Assembly (NCBI GenBank): GCA_034086985.1
Contig: JAXDZG010000022.1
Span: forward strand, 186,001 to 250,000
DNA: 64,000 nucleotides
Origin: Phascolarctobacterium_A sp034086985
GTDB taxonomy: Bacteria > Bacillota > Negativicutes > Acidaminococcales > Acidaminococcaceae
Reading direction: 5' to 3'
A program made the position numbers and the translations under genes. Below, in pieces: positions 1 through 7,061 of the stretch (within the stretch, counting starts at the first letter, position 1; each line of letters opens with the position of its first letter). Below the pieces are notes generated by a model, which was not told the DNA's origin, ran no database searches, and worked only from the letters and a program-made list of their open reading frames with translations.

Positions 1-510
1 CACAAGAATGACTTCAAAAAAGCATCCTTCGGTACTCCCTTGATGTACTGGCAAGGCCAAGAGGGCCAGGACGATGATATTACCGCTACCATGAAGGCTC
101 TGTCCACCCAATTCCCGAAGCTGGGTAAAAAGGATGCTATACTGGTAATGGCTCATGGCACTCCCCACCCGGCCAATGCTTACTATGCAGTAATGCAGGA
201 CCGCTTGAACGAGCTGGGCTATGAAAATGTTTTGATTTTCTCCGTTGAAGGCTGGCCCCATCTGGACACCGTTATCCCGCAGCTGAAGGCTAAAAAAATC
301 AAGAATGTTACCCTGATGCCTCTGATGATGGTTGCAGGTGACCACGCTAATAATGATATGGCCGGTGACGAGCCCGATTCCTACAAATCCATTCTGGAAA
401 AGGAAGGCTTCAAGGTTGATGCCTACATCCATGGCTTAGGCGAAAACGAAGCAGTGCGCAAGATTTTTGTGGAAAAAGCTGATCAAGCTTGGGATGCACT
501 CCATAAATAA
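1..510 (+). CDS. cbiK: Sirohydrochlorin cobaltochelatase CbiK, 3' part
   Basis: The reading frame is open from base 1, so the start lies before the window and only the C-terminal ~169 residues are present. CbiK inserts Co2+ into sirohydrochlorin in the anaerobic (early cobalt insertion) cobalamin pathway. Two metal-binding histidine motifs are visible: AHGTPHPAN and VAGDHANNDMAGDEPDS. The second is nearly identical to the motif in the next gene, so the two are paralogues in tandem. A strong terminator follows at 535-570, so the second copy has its own promoter. The missing N-terminus could carry a signal peptide, as some CbiK proteins are periplasmic; this cannot be judged here. Confidence 0.9.
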   Translation, partial: HKNDFKKASFGTPLMYWQGQEGQDDDITATMKALSTQFPKLGKKDAILVMAHGTPHPANAYYAVMQDRLNELGYENVLIFSVEGWPHLDTVIPQLKAKKIKNVTLMPLMMVAGDHANNDMAGDEPDSYKSILEKEGFKVDAYIHGLGENEAVRKIFVEKADQAWDALHK

Positions 511-534
511 GCATTGTTGTAAAAATTCTATAGT

Positions 535-570
535 AACTCTCCGTCTGCTATGGGCGGAGAGTTATTTTTC
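535..570 (+). terminator. Rho-independent terminator after first cbiK
   Basis: AACTCTCCG (535-543) pairs with CGGAGAGTT (555-563) and is followed by ATTTTTC. It separates the two cbiK genes. Confidence 0.85.
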
Positions 571-580
571 GCTTGCCCCT

Positions 581-594
581 ATTTATGCTATAAT
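581..594 (+). promoter_or_regulatory. Extended -10 promoter of second cbiK
   Basis: TGCTATAAT (586-594) is a TGn-extended -10 hexamer 26 bases upstream of the ATG. No convincing -35 is seen, which fits an extended -10 promoter. Confidence 0.55.
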
Positions 595-620
595 AAAAAG
601 AAAACGAATTGAGGTGTAAT

Positions 621-1421
621 ATGAAGAATACTAAAGCTCTGGTAGTAATCAGCTTTGGCTCCACTTTTGACGATACTCGCAAGCGTGATATCGGTGGCAT
701 TGAAGCTGCTTTAGCCACCGCATTCCCTAATTATGACCAATATAGGGCCTTCACTTCTAGCATCATTCGCAAGCGCTTAACAGCCAAAGGCATTTTCGTG
801 GACGATACAGAAACTATTTTGCATAAGCTGGCTAAGGATGGCTATGAGGAGGTGCTGCTACAGCCTACTCATTTATTGCACGGCGAGGAATTTGAGCAAA
901 AAATTTTAGCCTTGCAGGAGCAGTTTCTCCCCCTCTTTAAGAGAATTATTATCAGTAGACCGCTTATAACCTCTGCGGAAGACTATGAGCTAGCGGTAAC
1001 TGCACTTTTGGCGCAATTACCTTCTCTGAAAGAGGACGAGGGCGTTGTCTTCATGGGGCATGGCACGCCCAGAGCCAACAACGCTGCCCATCGCTACACC
1101 TATGTAAAGCTGCAGCAGCTCTTTGATGAGCGCAAGGCCAATGTGCTGGTGGGCACGGTCGAAGATGAGGATGCGCCCAATTTTGCCACTGTTTTAGCGC
1201 GCCTGCAAGAGCGTGGCTATCAGCATGTACACCTATATCCTCTCATGGTTGTAGCCGGAGACCATGCTAATAATGATATGTACAGCGATGAACCGGACAG
1301 CTGGAAATCCCAAATTGAAGCCTTTGGCATTACTACTACAGGACATTTAAACGGCATCGGTCGTTTTGCTGCCATCCAAGCACTGTATATTCAGCATGCT
1401 TTGGAAGCCCTGAAGATTTAA
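621..1421 (+). CDS. cbiK: Second CbiK-type sirohydrochlorin cobaltochelatase
   Basis: A 266-residue protein close to the usual CbiK length, with no signal peptide (it starts MKNTKALVVISFG), so presumably cytoplasmic. The two half-domains of the chelatase fold are present, with metal-binding motifs GHGTPRANN (His147) and VVAGDHANNDM (His215), matching the two catalytic histidines of the family. I chose the ATG at 621 because GAGGTG lies just upstream; a TTG at 609 in the same frame is upstream of that ribosome site. It is a paralogue of the preceding gene and differs in the first His motif (PRANN versus PHPAN). Metal preference (Co2+, Ni2+ or Fe2+) cannot be told from sequence. Confidence 0.9.
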   Translation: MKNTKALVVISFGSTFDDTRKRDIGGIEAALATAFPNYDQYRAFTSSIIRKRLTAKGIFVDDTETILHKLAKDGYEEVLLQPTHLLHGEEFEQKILALQEQFLPLFKRIIISRPLITSAEDYELAVTALLAQLPSLKEDEGVVFMGHGTPRANNAAHRYTYVKLQQLFDERKANVLVGTVEDEDAPNFATVLARLQERGYQHVHLYPLMVVAGDHANNDMYSDEPDSWKSQIEAFGITTTGHLNGIGRFAAIQALYIQHALEALKI

Positions 1422-1470
1422 TAAAAAGAAAAGATAACTAACCATTTCTTAGAAATTGTCTTTGTGGAAA

Positions 1471-1512
1471 AGTCCTGTCTTTTGTGTGCATACAAAAAAA
1501 CAGGGCTTTTTT
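1471..1512 (+). terminator. Terminator after second cbiK
   Basis: TCCTGT and ACAGGG arms, extended by TTTTGT/ACAAAA, close a hairpin followed by CTTTTTTC. Confidence 0.75.
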
Positions 1513-1513
1513 C

Positions 1514-1543
1514 TTGCTTACACCCTTTCACCCATGCTATAAT
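1514..1543 (+). promoter_or_regulatory. Sigma-70-type promoter of dcuC-like gene
   Basis: TTGCTT (1514-1519), 18-base spacer, TATAAT (1538-1543) with an extended TGC before it. It lies 51 bases before the ATG at 1595. Confidence 0.75.
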
Positions 1544-1594
1544 ATACTTACCAATATTTTTGCACAAAAATTAAGTAAAGAAAGGATGTTGCAA

Positions 1595-2965
1595 ATGGGT
1601 GTTGTTATTTCTGCTGTGGTAACTTTTTGGGTTGGTTATCTCATCTACAAAAAGTTTAAACCGCAACCCGTTCTTTTTCTGGGCGGTATGATTATGATGT
1701 GGCTGGCTTCTGTTTTGGGCTACGGCCAAATTTTAGGAGCAAAGGCCTCCACCGGCTCTGTTTTCTTCGATGCCTTTGAATTTATCCGTGCCACCTTCAG
1801 CTCTAACGTAGGTAAGCTGGGCCTGAACATTATGTCCGTAGGCGCCTTTGCCAAATACATGGACAAAATCGGCGCTTCCCGCGCTTTAGTTCGCTTAACT
1901 ATTAAGCCGCTCTTGGCTTTAAAATCCCCCTACATCGTTATGAGCGGCACCTGGATTGTAGGTATGCTCATCGGTCTGTGCATCAACTCCGCTTCCGGTC
2001 TGGCCATGCTGCTCATGGTAACCATGTTCCCCATTTTGATTGGTCTGGGCGTTTCCCGTCTTTCCGCGACCGCTGCTGTAGCAACCACCCTGTGCTTCGA
2101 CTGGAGTCCCAGTGACACCGGCACCATTTTGTCCGCCGAAACCGCCGGTGTGGACCCCGTTTTCTACTGGAGCCATTACCAAGTGCCCATCGTTGCTGTA
2201 GCCTTCGTAGTAGTTGGAGTGCTGCACTACCTGACCCAAAAATACATGGATAAGCGTGATGGCCATGTGGTTAAACCCATTGATGTAGAAACCGTCAAGG
2301 ATGAATCCGATACTGCACCGACCTTCTATGCTATCCTCCCCGTAATCCCCTTAGCTTTGATTTTGAGCTTCAGCTCCCTGTGGATTACCTGGATTAAAAT
2401 GAATATCGTTATGGCTATGTTTATCGGCCTTTTCATTGGCGTAATCTGCGAATTCATTCGCTGGCGTGACGGCCACAAGGTTTTGGGCGATATCCAAACC
2501 TTCTTTGACGGCTTAGGCCTGCAAATGGCAAACGTAATTACCTTGGTTGTAGCTGGTCAAACCTTTGCCAAGGGCCTTATTGCCATGGGTACTATCAAAG
2601 CTATGATTGACGGCAGCCAAGGCTTAGGCTTCGGCCCCATGGCTATGATGCTGGTGATGGTGGCCATCATCGGTGGCTCCGCCATCGTGATGGGCTCCGG
2701 CAACGCTCCCTTCTTCGCCTTCGCGGCTCTGACTCCGGCTGTTGCCGCCGCTACCGGTCTGCATCCCGTACTGATGCTGCTGCCTATGCACTTTGCAGCC
2801 TCCATCATGCGTAGCTGCTCCCCCATTACCGCGGTTATCGTAGTATCCTCCGGCATGGGCGGTGTGTCCAGCTTTGATTTGGTAAAACGCACCTTCATCC
2901 CCATGATGGGCGCTATGGCCGTAACCATCGGTATGACCTTCTTCTTCTACTACACCGGTTATTAA
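1595..2965 (+). CDS. DcuC-family C4-dicarboxylate/organic anion carrier
   Basis: A 456-residue very hydrophobic protein with about 11-12 predicted membrane spans, resembling the DcuC family of anaerobic C4-dicarboxylate carriers that exchange or export succinate, fumarate or malate. The central cytoplasmic loop is charged (YMDKRDGHVVKPIDVETV region), and Gly/Ser/Asn-rich helices such as GMLIGLCINSASGLAML and IMGSGNAPFFAF-like segments mark the two repeats. The start at 1595 follows AAAGGA with good spacing; upstream in-frame codons lack this. Succinate handling would suit an organism living by decarboxylation, but the substrate is inferred from family only. It is followed by a terminator that sits just before the dipeptidase ribosome site, so the two may be partly co-transcribed. 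Confidence 0.85.
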   Translation: MGVVISAVVTFWVGYLIYKKFKPQPVLFLGGMIMMWLASVLGYGQILGAKASTGSVFFDAFEFIRATFSSNVGKLGLNIMSVGAFAKYMDKIGASRALVRLTIKPLLALKSPYIVMSGTWIVGMLIGLCINSASGLAMLLMVTMFPILIGLGVSRLSATAAVATTLCFDWSPSDTGTILSAETAGVDPVFYWSHYQVPIVAVAFVVVGVLHYLTQKYMDKRDGHVVKPIDVETVKDESDTAPTFYAILPVIPLALILSFSSLWITWIKMNIVMAMFIGLFIGVICEFIRWRDGHKVLGDIQTFFDGLGLQMANVITLVVAGQTFAKGLIAMGTIKAMIDGSQGLGFGPMAMMLVMVAIIGGSAIVMGSGNAPFFAFAALTPAVAAATGLHPVLMLLPMHFAASIMRSCSPITAVIVVSSGMGGVSSFDLVKRTFIPMMGAMAVTIGMTFFFYYTGY

Positions 2966-2974
2966 CGAACAACT

Positions 2975-3013
2975 GGAGAGCGCTCCTCTTAGCGGAGGGG
3001 CCTCTCTTTTTCT
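2975..3013 (+). terminator. Terminator or attenuator before dipeptidase
   Basis: GGAGAG...CTCTCTTTTTCT with an inner GCTCC/GGAGG stem. The U tract ends at the ribosome site ACGGAGG (3014-3020) of the next gene, so read-through from dcuC probably feeds the dipeptidase. Confidence 0.7.
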
Positions 3014-3028
3014 ACGGAGGCTATAACT

Positions 3029-3976
3029 ATGTTTATTTGTGATTGTCATTGTGATACCCTCACCGAATTATATAAGAAACAAATCGACCTATACGAAAAT
3101 CAGCAGCATATAGACGTAAAGCGCCAGCTGGAATTGGGCGGTATGCTGCAATTTTACGCTATGTTCGTGCCCACGCCGGAGTACCGCTACGGCGGTGGCC
3201 TACGCTACACCATGCTGCTTTTGGATACTTATCTTCAGCAAATGCGTAAGCTTAAAGAGCAGGGCATCGATATTCTGCAGGTGCGCACCAAAGCGGACGC
3301 AGCCGACGTTCTGAACCATCAGTGCGCTTCCCTTTTGGCTATCGAGGAGGGCGGTGCCATCGATGGCAGCTTAGAGGCCCTGCGCTGCCTGTACGAGCTA
3401 GGCGTACGCGCTATGACCCTTGTATGGAGCAACCGCAATGATATCGCCGACGGCGTCAACGAGGAATGCTCCGGCGGTGGCTTAACTGTTTTCGGTCGCA
3501 AGGTTGTGACCGAGATGAACCGCCTAGGCATGCTGGTGGACGTATCCCACATCGCTCCTGCTGGCTTCTGGGATGTCATCGAAACCAGCTCTAAGCCCAT
3601 CATCGCTACCCACTCCGATGCTAAGGCCCTGTGCGCTCATCCTCGTAATTTGGATGACAAGCAAATCTTGGCCATCAACGAGAATGATGGCCTTATCGGC
3701 ATCACCTTCGCCGGACAATTTTTAGAGAACGACTATCACAACGCCTGCATTGAAAGCGTTTATAAGCATATCGACCATATGCTGAACCTGATGGGGAACG
3801 ACGACCATCTTGGCTTTGGCAGCGATTTTGATGGCATCAGCCATCCGCCCTATAACATTCAGGGCGTGCAGGACTATAAGCCCTTACTTGAATACCTCTC
3901 CACCAAATACAGCGATAGCACCATCAAGAAAATCACCCACCAAAACGTGCTCAATTTACTTCAAAAGGTGCTGTAA
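3029..3976 (+). CDS. Membrane dipeptidase, peptidase family M19
   Basis: A 315-residue zinc dipeptidase of the renal dipeptidase family, which hydrolyses dipeptides including some with D-residues. Metal ligands are visible in order: HCDT near residue 7-10 (His-x-Asp), the Glu in LLAIEEGG around residue 109, His in VDVSHIAP, His in IATHSDAKAL, and Asp in GFGSDFDG near the C-terminus. No signal peptide is present, so it should act in the cytoplasm on imported peptides. The start has ACGGAGG eight bases upstream. It follows the DcuC-like carrier on the same strand and ends at a strong terminator. Confidence 0.92.
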   Translation: MFICDCHCDTLTELYKKQIDLYENQQHIDVKRQLELGGMLQFYAMFVPTPEYRYGGGLRYTMLLLDTYLQQMRKLKEQGIDILQVRTKADAADVLNHQCASLLAIEEGGAIDGSLEALRCLYELGVRAMTLVWSNRNDIADGVNEECSGGGLTVFGRKVVTEMNRLGMLVDVSHIAPAGFWDVIETSSKPIIATHSDAKALCAHPRNLDDKQILAINENDGLIGITFAGQFLENDYHNACIESVYKHIDHMLNLMGNDDHLGFGSDFDGISHPPYNIQGVQDYKPLLEYLSTKYSDSTIKKITHQNVLNLLQKVL

Positions 3977-4001
3977 GTAAATACATTGCTCACATCCATG
4001 C

Positions 4002-4034
4002 TTCCCCTAGCGAAACGCTAGGGGAAATTTTTGT
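4002..4034 (+). terminator. Terminator of dipeptidase gene
   Basis: TTCCCCTAGCG (4002-4012) pairs with CGCTAGGGGAA (4016-4026) around an AAA loop, followed by ATTTTTG. Confidence 0.9.
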
Positions 4035-4043
4035 TCGCAGAAT

Positions 4044-4079
4044 ATAAAAATGCCGCTCGCCAATATTTCAGCGAGCGGC
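4044..4079 (-). terminator. Terminator of the micro-ORF transcript
   Basis: GCCGCTCGC (4052-4060) and GCGAGCGGC (4071-4079); on the minus strand the stem is followed by ATTTTTAT. It shows that a minus-strand transcript ends here even though no long ORF lies upstream of it, supporting expression of the two micro-ORFs. Confidence 0.85.
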
Positions 4080-4164
4080 TAACACGGTGCTGCAGCGGCC
4101 GTGGGATTGTAGCCTAGAGTATTCAAGTCTATCAGTCCTTTATCGATTTATTTTTATGAGTCCG

Positions 4165-4242
4165 TTAGTGCTCCATCAGCCATATACCGCCCACACAAAT
4201 CAGAGCGATAATGCCAATGCTCAGAATGGTCGTGCTATCCAT
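4165..4242 (-). CDS. Putative 25-residue single-span membrane peptide
   Basis: A micro-ORF of 25 codons with an excellent ribosome site (AGAAAGGAGG, 4250-4259, seven bases before the ATG). The peptide begins MDSTTILSIGIIALICVG and ends with WLMEH, so nearly the whole chain is one hydrophobic helix of about 18 residues with short polar ends. In size and character it resembles small accessory subunits of Na+-coupled symporters (MetS-like and similar peptides), but I do not recognise a specific family and no transporter is adjacent. It sits 50 bases downstream of another micro-ORF of the same type, followed by a terminator. Confidence 0.6.
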   Translation of the reverse strand: MDSTTILSIGIIALICVGGIWLMEH

Positions 4243-4292
4243 GCTCCTGCCTCCTTTCTGTAAGCCTAAGGGGTCCGCCAGTCTTATCCTAT

Positions 4293-4379
4293 TTAGGTAA
4301 AAACCACGAACATCAACACTGCCCACACTCCTACGATGCTGGCATAAGCAATTTTGAAGCCTGTTTGAGCCCACCACAT
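4293..4379 (-). CDS. Putative 28-residue single-span membrane peptide
   Basis: A micro-ORF of 28 codons preceded by TAAGGAGG (4388-4395) eight bases from the ATG. The peptide begins MWWAQTGFKIAYASIV and ends MFVVFT, with a polar N-terminal segment holding one Lys and then a hydrophobic helix of about 18 residues. It is the first of two such genes between a long structured leader and a terminator, so the transcript seems devoted to tiny membrane peptides. Function unknown; a symporter small subunit, a membrane stress peptide or a type I toxin are all possible. Two independent near-perfect ribosome sites in a row argue against chance. Confidence 0.6.
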   Translation of the reverse strand: MWWAQTGFKIAYASIVGVWAVLMFVVFT

Positions 4380-4600
4380 ATTTGCCACCTCCTTACAGTT
4401 TTTGGTAGTTTCTTGAGTAGATGTTTTTAGTAGCCTGCACTCCCCATGCCTGCCCTCACGGGTCAGGCTGTGGAGTGCTTTTGACAGGGAACTTCGAGCG
4501 CTTGAGGAAGGTTGTGCTCTCTTTTTCCTTCACCTAAAGTGTACTACATTTCAAGCTTCAATGAGTGTCATTAATGTTAATACCAAAAGAGTTTTATGTA
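4380..4600 (-). promoter_or_regulatory. Structured 5' leader upstream of the micro-ORFs
   Basis: This 300-base gap holds no long ORF. On the minus strand it can fold into a strong hairpin: outer stem GCACTCC/GGAGTGC (4472-4478 with 4437-4443) and inner stem GCCTG-CCC with GGG-CAGGC closed by a GUGA (GNRA-type) tetraloop. A second stem of GAAGG/CCTTC type lies upstream. The hairpin is not followed by a U tract, so it is not a terminator. It could be a riboswitch-like leader or a small RNA; no known class was recognised. Confidence 0.45.
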
Positions 4601-4607
4601 GAATATG

Positions 4608-4649
4608 AAAAAGGCGCGAATATGAAAGTTTATTAATCACATTCGCGCC
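4608..4649 (-). terminator. Terminator of the hydroxyacid dehydrogenase operon
   Basis: GGCGCGAAT (4613-4621) pairs with ATTCGCGCC (4641-4649); on the minus strand it is followed by TTTTTCATA. Confidence 0.85.
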
Positions 4650-4693
4650 TTATTTTTCATTTTCTTCAAGGTTTGCTTTACGCTATTAAATTA

Positions 4694-5647
4694 TTATTTC
4701 ACTAAATTCTGTGGCTCTCCATCCAAGAAAGCATCAATATTAGCAAAGACAATATCGGCTCTGGTCTCCAGCGCCTCCTTGCTGGCGAAGGCCACATGGG
4801 GCGTAACCACCGTATTTTTTGCGTGCAGCAAGGGATGCTCCCCTGCCAGTGGCGGCTCGTTTTCAAAAACATCGATGCCCGCTGCTGCTAATTTACCGTT
4901 GTTTAAAGCTACTGCCAGTGCCTCGCTATCCACAACGCCGCCGCGGGCGCAGTTAATCAGCACTGCACCGTCCTTCATCTTAGCAATGCTTTCAGCATTG
5001 ATCATCTTCGCAGTTGCAGCCGTCATGGGCACATGCAAAGACACAAAATCGGACTGAGCAAGAAGTGTGTCCAAGTCCACATATTCTACGCCTTCGCTAG
5101 CCAGCTCCGGCTTCACAGTACGGCTATAAGCCAGCACCCTGCAGCCAAAGGCTTGGGCAATTTTCGCTACACGGCAGCCAATAGCACCGGTGCCAACTAC
5201 ACCGAAGGTTTTACCAAACAGCTCAAAGCCTACTAAGCCGTCCTTAGTACCGCCCTTACGGCAGCGCTCATCCACAGCCACTATATTGCGAATAGCGCTA
5301 ATGGCGAGGCCAAAGGTTAGCTCTGCCACTGCGTTAGTGGAATAACCGGCCGCATTGCAGGCCACAATGCCGCGAGCACGAGCAGCCTCCAGGCCCACAT
5401 GGTCCACACCGGTGAAGGCGATATCAAGCATCTTTAAATTGGGGCATTGCTCAATAATCGCAGCGCTCAAGGGCTGGTTGGCCAGCATCAGGATATCCGC
5501 ATCCTTAACACGAGCCAAGAGCTTTGCTTGGTCCGTTTCTTTAGTTGTGTAATAAGTAAATTCATGACCTGCTGCTTCTAAGGGAGCAACAAGGCTTGCA
5601 ATCTTCTCTTGGGATACCCCCAAGGGCTCCATGCAAATAATCTTCAT
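4694..5647 (-). CDS. D-isomer-specific 2-hydroxyacid dehydrogenase
   Basis: A 317-residue NAD(P)-dependent enzyme that interconverts 2-keto and D-2-hydroxy acids. Both halves of the family fold are present: the catalytic domain at the N- and C-termini and a Rossmann domain from about residue 100 to 285, with FGVVGTGAIG as the nucleotide loop. The catalytic triad shows as Arg in NCARGGVVD, Glu in FENEPP and His in TPHVAFASKE. The ATG at 5647 follows AAGGTGG; an in-frame GTG at 5656 overlaps that site and is less likely. It starts 14 bases after the stop of the F420-ligase-like gene, so the two form an operon. The substrate (glycerate, phosphoglycerate, lactate or other) is not evident. Confidence 0.88.
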   Translation of the reverse strand: MKIICMEPLGVSQEKIASLVAPLEAAGHEFTYYTTKETDQAKLLARVKDADILMLANQPLSAAIIEQCPNLKMLDIAFTGVDHVGLEAARARGIVACNAAGYSTNAVAELTFGLAISAIRNIVAVDERCRKGGTKDGLVGFELFGKTFGVVGTGAIGCRVAKIAQAFGCRVLAYSRTVKPELASEGVEYVDLDTLLAQSDFVSLHVPMTAATAKMINAESIAKMKDGAVLINCARGGVVDSEALAVALNNGKLAAAGIDVFENEPPLAGEHPLLHAKNTVVTPHVAFASKEALETRADIVFANIDAFLDGEPQNLVK

Positions 5648-5661
5648 TTTTACCACCTTGC

Positions 5662-6852
5662 TTAATCAGTGAAATTATCAAAATAGCCTTGTACCAAGAC
5701 TACCGGAGTACCCTTGTCACCGCTACCACTGGTCAAATCGCACAGGGAGCCAATCAAATCGGTCAGCTGACGAGGAGTGGTGCCTTGAGAGGCCATATTG
5801 CCCACCAAGCTGCCATTTTTAGCCTTAATAGCTGCAGAAATGGCATCCTTTAAAGCTGCGCCACTGAGATTTTTGAAATCGTTATCAGCCAAATATTTCA
5901 GCTTCAGCTCATTAGGAGTACCGATGAGGCCATGGGTAAAGGCAGGAGAAACAACGGGGTCGGCCAGCTCCCAAATCTTACCTTGGGGATCCTTAAAAGC
6001 GCCGTCACCATACACCATAACCTCCACATGCTTGCCTGTTTTCTCCAGAATAGAAGCTTGAATTTCCTCCACCATACCCTGGCATTCTCTGGGGAAGAGC
6101 TTAATTTTATCTTCAGTGGATTTATTAGAGCCTAAAAGGCCGTAGCGTTCATTGCAGCCACTGCCGTTGACAGGTGCGTTCAAAATATCATCCAGACTGC
6201 ATACAACCTTAGCACCTGCTGCTAGGAGAATGCGTTTAGTTCTAGCACGGGTATGAATATCACAGTTCAATACGCAATCAGTGTATTGCAAAATAGTCTT
6301 TGCTTGGTTAGCGAAGATAACCTCAACCTCGGCGCCAGCCTCTTTAATTAAATCAGCATAATATTGCACATAATCCACGCCAGTAAACTCATGCTTATTC
6401 TCGCCAAAGAGCTCACGATATTTTGCCAAGGTCAACACATCACTATAGGGATTGATGCCAGCCTCATCCACTTGGTCCCAGGTAATCAAAGCGTTGCCCA
6501 CTTCATCACTTGGGTAGCTGAGCATGAGCACAATCTTTTTCGCGCCCATAGCAATACCCTTTAAGCAAATAGCAAAGCGATTGCGGGACAAAATGGGGAA
6601 AATTACACCAATGGTGCCCCCGCCTAGCTTCGCCTTTACATCAGCAGCAATATCCTCTATAGTAGCATAATTGCCCTGGGAACGTGCCACAACGGACTCG
6701 GTAACAGCGATAACATCGCGGTCACGCAGGCTAAAGCCCTCGCTCTCAGCAGCCTCCAAGACACTATTAACAACAATCTCCGGCAAATTATCTCCCTCGC
6801 GAATAATCGGGCAGCGAACGCCACGGGAAACAGTGCCAACTTTTCTTTCCAT
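5662..6852 (-). CDS. CofE-like protein (coenzyme F420-0:L-glutamate ligase family)
   Basis: A 396-residue protein resembling the F420-0:gamma-glutamyl ligase family, which joins glutamate to a phospholactyl-flavin in F420 makers. Family-like stretches include RDRDVIAVTESVVARSQG near the N-terminus and NGSGCNERYGLLGSNKS in the middle. It is much longer than true CofE (~250 residues), and no other F420 gene (cofC, cofD, fbiC) is in the window, so it probably joins an amino acid to a different acid. The ATG at 6852 follows GGGAGGA with good spacing. It heads an operon with a D-2-hydroxyacid dehydrogenase, which hints that a hydroxy acid might be its other substrate; that is inference only. Confidence 0.7.
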   Translation of the reverse strand: MERKVGTVSRGVRCPIIREGDNLPEIVVNSVLEAAESEGFSLRDRDVIAVTESVVARSQGNYATIEDIAADVKAKLGGGTIGVIFPILSRNRFAICLKGIAMGAKKIVLMLSYPSDEVGNALITWDQVDEAGINPYSDVLTLAKYRELFGENKHEFTGVDYVQYYADLIKEAGAEVEVIFANQAKTILQYTDCVLNCDIHTRARTKRILLAAGAKVVCSLDDILNAPVNGSGCNERYGLLGSNKSTEDKIKLFPRECQGMVEEIQASILEKTGKHVEVMVYGDGAFKDPQGKIWELADPVVSPAFTHGLIGTPNELKLKYLADNDFKNLSGAALKDAISAAIKAKNGSLVGNMASQGTTPRQLTDLIGSLCDLTSGSGDKGTPVVLVQGYFDNFTD

Positions 6853-6945
6853 AATCTTATCCTCCCTCATTTGTAAGATACTCCCTAATCATTTACTATG
6901 AAAAGCTTTTTAAAAGCCAATATCACAGGAATAATGTCCGTATTC

Positions 6946-6974
6946 ATTATAGCCTACTACGCGCAATCCTGCAA
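6946..6974 (-). promoter_or_regulatory. Promoter of the CofE-like operon
   Basis: TTGCAG (6974-6969), 17-base spacer, TATAAT (6951-6946) on the minus strand, about 95 bases before the ATG. Confidence 0.75.
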
Positions 6975-7007
6975 GGAAAACATCTCTTATGGGCCAAAAG
7001 CCTTAGC

Positions 7008-7040
7008 AAAAAGAAAATCCTGCACCCGAAGATGCAGGAT
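7008..7040 (-). terminator. Terminator of purB-purA
   Basis: ATCCTGCA (7017-7024) pairs with TGCAGGAT (7033-7040), followed on the minus strand by TTTCTTTTTG. Confidence 0.85.
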
Positions 7041-7061
7041 CTTGATACAACTTAAATGAGC

